18,223 bases of DNA from Planctomycetaceae bacterium UBA6172 (lineage in GTDB: Bacteria; Planctomycetota; Planctomycetia; Pirellulales; Pirellulaceae). The DNA lies in the NCBI GenBank assembly GCA_002422955.1, contig DITY01000041.1, forward strand, positions 1 to 18,223, in the 5' to 3' direction. Positions within the stretch are counted from its first letter, which is position 1; each line of letters opens with the position of its first letter. This document shows, in pieces, positions 13,417 to 18,223 of the stretch. A program made the translations under genes and the position numbers. The notes beneath the pieces were generated by a model. The model searched no databases and was not told the DNA's origin. It saw nothing but the letters and a program-made list of their open reading frames with translations.

Positions 13417-15429
13417 TTACGAGTTGACCGAAATCGAGCAGACCACTTCCGTGCCGCCGTCTGGGAACGGATGAACGTCCAACTCGCCGCGGATCATCCG
13501 GGCCCGGTAAGCCATGGTTCGCAACCCCATTCCCGCTGACCGGGTGTCGGTCGTCGCGATTCCGCTGCCGTTATCGATGATCCGCAACACCACCTGTTGA
13601 CCGACTCGCGCGAGCGAAATGGTGATCCGATCTGGCTGTGCGTGACGCATGGCGTTGGCCGTCGCTTCTTGAGCGATCCGGTACAACTGCACGGCGGTTT
13701 CGTTGTCCCGTAACAGCACGGGGGCGTCACAGTGGAACGAACAACGAATTCCAGTCAGTTCATTCAGCTGGGCAACCAATTCCTCCAGAGCCGACATCAA
13801 GCCTTGGGCATCGATATCGACCGGATTCATGCCGCGCGACAGCGTTCGCACTTGCGACAAGGACTGCTGCAACCCGGTCCTCAGCTTTTCGGCAAGCTTC
13901 ACTTCGGGTCGCGATTCGCGTGCCAATGCGACCGCCAGTGAGTCGGCGACCATCGAAAGTCCGGTCAGTTCCTGGCCGACGCCGTCATGCAAATCGGTCC
14001 CGATCCGTTGCCGCTCTTCATTGGCGATCTCCAGAATGTGGCGTTCCAGTTCCCGCCGTTGGGTCACATCCTGGCCCATGCAAAGCAAACCGATCAGCCG
14101 GCCACTGGCGTCCGTCAGCGGTGAGTCGTGCCACTCGATGTAGCGATGTTCCCCGCCTTGGGTGAGGATCGGATTCAAGTTTCCCGCGGTCATGATGCCT
14201 GTCCGCGTCCCCTCCGACAACAGCCGAATCGCTTCCCGGTCCATGTGCGGCAGGAAGGTCTGCATGAAATCGCGTCCTTGCACCTCCTCGAATCGCCAGC
14301 CCGTGATCTTTTCCAGATACGGGTTGAACTGCACGATTCGCCCCTCCAGATCCAACACCAGCGTCGCGACTTGGCCGGTTTTGACGATGCAGGTATTGAA
14401 CTCGTGTTCCCGGCGAAGTTCCTCGGCGATGCGCTTTCGCTGCGTGATGTCACGTTGGATCGACACGAAGTTCGAGCGCTTGCCGCTGGCATCGAACATG
14501 GGCGTGATCATGATTTCAACATCATACGGCGTCCCGTCTTTACGGTAGTTCACCACTTCGATCGCACATTTTCCGCTCGCCTTCAGGTCGCGGGGAATCT
14601 GCTCCAACGCGGCGTTACTGGTAGCCTCACCATTGAGGATTCGCGGGGTTTTACCGATCAACTCGTCCGCCGCGTACCCCGAAATTTTGCACATCGCCTC
14701 GTTGACGAAGATGATCTCGGGAGCGGGCCACTCGGTGTGATCGCCGGTGATCATCACGCCCTCGGCCAAGTGTGCCACGGCTTCGAACAGCAACCGCAAG
14801 TGCCGGAAGCTGCGATCGAGTTGGTACGACGTATCCGAAAGCGACTCGTCCAAGTTGATGTTCAGTTGGCTCAACGCGTCGAACGCGATTCGCCGATCGG
14901 TGACGTCCGAGAGTGCCGTCCGACAGAGGCCCAGGTTCCACTTATCGTCCCGAACGGCCAAGCTTTGCAAGCGATAGGACGGCGACACGCCGTCACGGAC
15001 AACCATCTGCAGTTCACACGCGACCGTTTTCGACTCGGCAAACACCTCCCGCCGATGCAGGTGCCAGGCATCCTGTGACTCGTTGCTCACGAAATCGCTG
15101 AACTTGCGTCCGACCAGCTGCTTGCGTTCGACATCCAGCATCATCGCCGACGTCAGGTTGGCCTGCCGGATCAGCCCCTGTTTGTCGAGCGTCAGATAGC
15201 CGACGGGGGCGAACTCGTAGAGATCGGAATAGCTGTCGCGGGACTGGGCGAGTTGGATTTGGGCCTGACGCAACTCCTCGTTCTGGATTTCCAATTCCAT
15301 TTGATGGACTTGCAGTTCGTACAACAGCTTGGGTACCTCCTCGGCCGGTATCCGCGCCACGTCCTCGAGGGAGCCTTGCAGCATCGCCAGGGCACGCCCG
15401 CGCAACGATCCGTTGACGTCTTCGTTCAT
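13417..15429 (-). CDS. Multi-PAS sensor histidine kinase of the NarX/HisKA_3 class
   Basis: A 670-residue cytoplasmic protein with no membrane segment. Order: an N-terminal helical segment (1-65, with YELQVHQMELEIQNEELRQA), PAS 1 (~70-180), PAS 2 (~215-335), PAS 3 (~345-460), then the HisKA_3 dimerisation/phosphoacceptor motif EERQRIGTDLHDGVGQELTG with His481, and an ATPase with AQEATANAMRHA (~N592), DNGSGI (619-624) and GMGLRTM (633-639). This kinase class phosphorylates NarL/FixJ regulators; the regulator at 8766-9443 is the nearest candidate. Its ATG overlaps the stop codon of the upstream CheB-CheR-PAS gene (ATGA), so translation is probably coupled and the two proteins may act as one signalling unit. 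Ligands of the PAS domains cannot be read from the sequence. Confidence 0.94.
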   Translation of the reverse strand: MNEDVNGSLRGRALAMLQGSLEDVARIPAEEVPKLLYELQVHQMELEIQNEELRQAQIQLAQSRDSYSDLYEFAPVGYLTLDKQGLIRQANLTSAMMLDVERKQLVGRKFSDFVSNESQDAWHLHRREVFAESKTVACELQMVVRDGVSPSYRLQSLAVRDDKWNLGLCRTALSDVTDRRIAFDALSQLNINLDESLSDTSYQLDRSFRHLRLLFEAVAHLAEGVMITGDHTEWPAPEIIFVNEAMCKISGYAADELIGKTPRILNGEATSNAALEQIPRDLKASGKCAIEVVNYRKDGTPYDVEIMITPMFDASGKRSNFVSIQRDITQRKRIAEELRREHEFNTCIVKTGQVATLVLDLEGRIVQFNPYLEKITGWRFEEVQGRDFMQTFLPHMDREAIRLLSEGTRTGIMTAGNLNPILTQGGEHRYIEWHDSPLTDASGRLIGLLCMGQDVTQRRELERHILEIANEERQRIGTDLHDGVGQELTGLSMVADSLAVALARESRPEVKLAEKLRTGLQQSLSQVRTLSRGMNPVDIDAQGLMSALEELVAQLNELTGIRCSFHCDAPVLLRDNETAVQLYRIAQEATANAMRHAQPDRITISLARVGQQVVLRIIDNGSGIATTDTRSAGMGLRTMAYRARMIRGELDVHPFPDGGTEVVCSISVNS

Positions 15430-18223
15430 CTGGACACCTCCTGCATCGCCAACAACACCCGTCCCGGAAACAGGATCGCATCGCCCAAGCGCCTCGCGTT
15501 GAGCACGTACTTCAGTCTGCCCACGTTGGGAAACTCCAATTCCATTTCGAAATCATCGAAGGTTGCGTCCTTAGGCAGGATATCCTCTAGCAATTCCTTC
15601 AGCGAGGCGACGTTCCAGGCCCGGTTACCGATCTCATAGAGCGACTGGCCAACCACCTCGCTCGCCACCAATTGGAAGGCTTTACAAAAGTATCGATTCA
15701 CCGACACCACCGCGAACTGCTCATCCAGCACGACCAGCGGTTGCCGCACGGTGTCGAAGATCGCCTCAAAATAGACCCGTAGCTCGCCCGATTGCTCGGC
15801 GTCCTTCAGGTCTTGGATGTTGACGAACGTCAACACCAAACCATCGACCACGTTGTCCGCCGTGCGGTAAGGAAGAATTCGCATCAGGTACCAAGTGGCA
15901 TCGAGCGTCACGACCCGTTGTTTTTTCTGCGCCAGCGTATTCAGCACCGCCTTGCAATCGGCGATCAGATCGACGTCCTGCAACTTAGAACTCAGGTCTC
16001 CCAGCGGGCGGCCCAAGTCCGTCGGCCGCACGGCGATGATGCGGGTGGCCTGCACGGTGTAACGTTTGATCTGCAGGTCATCGTCCAAGAAGATCGTCGC
16101 GGTATCGGTGCTGTTTAGCAAATTCTGCATGTCGTCGTTAGCATGGCCCAAATCTTCGACTTTGGATTGCAGCTCCGCATTGAGTACCGTCAACTCCTCA
16201 TTCAGCGACTGCAGTTCCTCCTTCGACGTCTCCAACTCTTCGCAGGTGCTCTGCATCTCCTCATTGTTCGATTGCAATTCCTCGTTGGACGCCTGGAGTT
16301 CCTCGTTCAATGTCGCCAATTCCTGCAACGCCTTTGGGGGGAATTCCGGCAAGAACGGCAATGCTCCCCGCAGCGTGTCGCTGTCGCCGACCTGCCCGCC
16401 AATGGCCGGGCTGGCGACCGACTGCGTCGCGGCGGTTTCGGTCGGCTGGAAGGTGATGAAGATCAATCCGCCGATCGCTTCGGGTCCCGGGATCTTTCTG
16501 GCCGCGAGCTGAACCACGGTGTAGCCGCCGCTGGTCTTGACCCGCACGTTGTCACGAATCACGTCGTCCTCACCCGCCGAGGCGAGCCGAATGATCGTCA
16601 CCAACTCTTGCGGCAAACCCTCGCGGGCCATTTCCAACACGTTGGTCCGTGGCTGACCTTCGGCCAATTCGAAGAAATCGCCCGTATGGCCATGCACATG
16701 CACGAGGTCTCCGCGCGCGTTGACCACCACGAACGTCGGGCAGAATCGCTCCAAGGCGAGGCGCTCCAACAAGGTCGCGACCTGGGTCTGGCGAACCTCC
16801 GCGACGGAGTCGGAAATGGCGGCGGCGTTCGTCTCGCTCAACTTCTTCAAGGGCGGCATTTCGGGGACTCGATGAATCGCGGGGGAGGTTTCCTTGCGCC
16901 GGTAGACTTTCCATTTCGCGTCAACGGTCTCGAACAGATTCGCGAACCGGCCGGTCGTTTCGGAGGACCCCAACATCAGCAAGCCGCCGGGTTTGAGCGC
17001 GTAGTGAAAAATCGGGATCAATCGCTTTTGCGGTTCGGCTTCTAAATAGATCAGCAGGTTACGGCAGGTGATGATATCGAGCTTGGTGAACGGCGGGTCT
17101 TTGATCAGGTTCTGGGGCGCGAAGATCACCATCTCGCGAATCTCTTTACGGACACGGTAGTTCCCATCGTCGTGGGTAAAGAATCGCTCCAACCGCTCGG
17201 GCGATACATCCATGCCGATGCCGGCGGCGAACCGCCCCGCTCGAGCCAGTTCGACGGCGGCATTGTCCAGGTCCGTGCCGAAGATTTGATAACGCAATCG
17301 CATGCCGAGTTGCTCGGCGCACTCTCGTAGCACCATCGCGAGCGTGTAAACCTCCTCGCCCGTCGCACATCCGGGCACCCAGGCCCGCAGCGTCGCGTTG
17401 TCGCCCAGCGATCGCATCAACTGCGGGAGCGGCCCGGCGGCGAAAGCCGTCCAGGCATCAGGATCGCGAAAGAACCGTGTGACGCTGATCAGCAGATCCT
17501 TGAACAGCAGGCTGATTTCGTGCGGATCCTGCTCCAGCAACTTGACGTAAGCGAGCGGATCGCTGAGTTGGTGGATGTTCATCCGTCGTTCGATCCGACG
17601 TTGAATCGTGTTCGCCTTGTATCCCGAAAAGTCGTGTCCGGTATGCGTGCGGAGCAATTGCAACAGCCGCGCCATCGGCTCCGCCGCGATCACGAGGGAC
17701 GGGGCCTCGCGCGCCGCATTGACACGGGTTCGCGCACCGCTCAAGAACAGCCCGCGGGCGTAGGCGACCAGTTGGGCGGGCATCTCGGCGGGCGTGAGCA
17801 CGTAATCGGCCAACCCGGTGGCTTCGGCGTTCGCGGGCATGCTGGCATACTTGGCCGATTGCGACTGCTGAACCATCGCCATGCCGGATTCGGCTTTGAT
17901 CGCCTTCAGGCCGAGGGTCCCGTCGCTGCCGGTGCCGGAGAGCACGATGCAGATCGCGTGTCCTTTCTGGTCTTCGGCCAATGAGCGGAAAAACGAATCG
18001 ATGGGAAACCGGATCGACTGCGTTGCGTCCTCGATCCGCCGCAACGTGCCGTCGTGGATCGCCAAGTGTCCGCCCGGTGTGCCGACGTAAACATGATTGG
18101 GTAGTACTTGGCTCCCATCGGTCACCGGAACGACCGTCATCTCCGTTCTCCGTGCCAGCAATTCGGGCAACAGGCTGGTTCGCCCCGGGTGTTGGTGCGT
18201 GACCACGACAAACGCCATGCCCG
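15426..18223 (-). CDS. CheB-CheR fusion with coiled coil and PAS domains, 5' end outside window
   Basis: The frame is open to the window edge. The first ATG inside (18218) is internal, since a Gly codon precedes MAFVVVTHQHPGR and CheB domains read SGMAFVVV..H here. Residues counted from that Met: CheB methylesterase (1-~160; the catalytic Ser is off-window, with THQHP and the Asp in LSGTGSDGTLG, ~D99), CheR N-terminal domain (~180-240), CheR methyltransferase with SAM-binding VPGCATGEEVYTLAM (~281-295) and ITCRNLLIYL (383-392), a PAS-like part (~490-590), a heptad-rich coiled coil (~630-700, LQASNEELQSNNEEMQSTCE), PAS (~700-805) and a terminal PAS (~812-928). Many such fusions continue directly into a kinase; here the kinase is a separate, ATGA-coupled gene. 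No chemoreceptor or CheA is visible nearby, so a role outside taxis is likely. Confidence 0.94.
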   Translation of the reverse strand, partial: GMAFVVVTHQHPGRTSLLPELLARRTEMTVVPVTDGSQVLPNHVYVGTPGGHLAIHDGTLRRIEDATQSIRFPIDSFFRSLAEDQKGHAICIVLSGTGSDGTLGLKAIKAESGMAMVQQSQSAKYASMPANAEATGLADYVLTPAEMPAQLVAYARGLFLSGARTRVNAAREAPSLVIAAEPMARLLQLLRTHTGHDFSGYKANTIQRRIERRMNIHQLSDPLAYVKLLEQDPHEISLLFKDLLISVTRFFRDPDAWTAFAAGPLPQLMRSLGDNATLRAWVPGCATGEEVYTLAMVLRECAEQLGMRLRYQIFGTDLDNAAVELARAGRFAAGIGMDVSPERLERFFTHDDGNYRVRKEIREMVIFAPQNLIKDPPFTKLDIITCRNLLIYLEAEPQKRLIPIFHYALKPGGLLMLGSSETTGRFANLFETVDAKWKVYRRKETSPAIHRVPEMPPLKKLSETNAAAISDSVAEVRQTQVATLLERLALERFCPTFVVVNARGDLVHVHGHTGDFFELAEGQPRTNVLEMAREGLPQELVTIIRLASAGEDDVIRDNVRVKTSGGYTVVQLAARKIPGPEAIGGLIFITFQPTETAATQSVASPAIGGQVGDSDTLRGALPFLPEFPPKALQELATLNEELQASNEELQSNNEEMQSTCEELETSKEELQSLNEELTVLNAELQSKVEDLGHANDDMQNLLNSTDTATIFLDDDLQIKRYTVQATRIIAVRPTDLGRPLGDLSSKLQDVDLIADCKAVLNTLAQKKQRVVTLDATWYLMRILPYRTADNVVDGLVLTFVNIQDLKDAEQSGELRVYFEAIFDTVRQPLVVLDEQFAVVSVNRYFCKAFQLVASEVVGQSLYEIGNRAWNVASLKELLEDILPKDATFDDFEMELEFPNVGRLKYVLNARRLGDAILFPGRVLLAMQEVSR

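Noticed and set aside
14128..15078. A 316-codon + strand open frame inside the kinase gene
   Set aside because: It is antisense to clear PAS domains and has no family features of its own.
16143..17045. A 300-codon + strand open frame rich in Leu/Gln/Arg
   Set aside because: Its repetitive sequence is the antisense image of the coiled coil in the CheB-CheR-PAS protein.

Overview
The window is GC-rich chromosomal DNA that most likely comes from a planctomycete (Pirellulaceae/Rhodopirellula-like). This is inferred from three things: an exosortase/PEP-CTERM envelope locus, a planctomycete-type IS1380 transposase remnant, and long gene-poor gaps with frequent short palindromes. No rRNA, tRNA, CRISPR array or known defence system is visible.

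Left third (1-3181, + strand): three cell-surface polysaccharide/exosortase-associated genes. They are the 3' part of an O-antigen ligase-like membrane protein, a VanZ-family membrane protein, and a FemAB/GNAT-like protein of the kind found with PEP-CTERM systems. No exosortase gene is present here; if there is one, it lies outside the window.

Middle (3182-8765): a gene-poor stretch built around a 1.3-kb direct duplication (3960-5293 and 6322-7643). Each copy carries a PEP-CTERM protein gene, an inverted repeat 40 nt before its start codon, and a 37-nt hairpin about 95 nt after its stop. A decayed, frameshifted IS1380 transposase remnant lies between the copies and runs right up to the second. 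The copies are almost identical at their ends and much more different in the middle of the protein. Beyond them lie a 62-residue single-pass membrane protein gene (- strand) and three short tandem-repeat arrays.

Right half (8766-18223): a signal-transduction cluster. On the - strand, a CheB-CheR-PAS-PAS fusion (cut by the window edge) is coupled through ATGA to a three-PAS HisKA_3 histidine kinase. An NtrC-class sigma-54 activator and a NarL-class response regulator lie further along the same strand. A + strand REC-HisKA-HATPase hybrid converges on, and overlaps, the NtrC gene. By family, the HisKA_3 kinase should phosphorylate the NarL-class regulator, and the REC-kinase should pair with the NtrC-class activator. 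No chemotaxis, flagellar or pilus genes are visible, so the CheB-CheR fusion probably serves the PAS/kinase pathway rather than taxis.

The most unusual features are the duplicated PEP-CTERM cassettes with conserved flanking structures and variable cores, and the split CheB-CheR-PAS / kinase signalling module.
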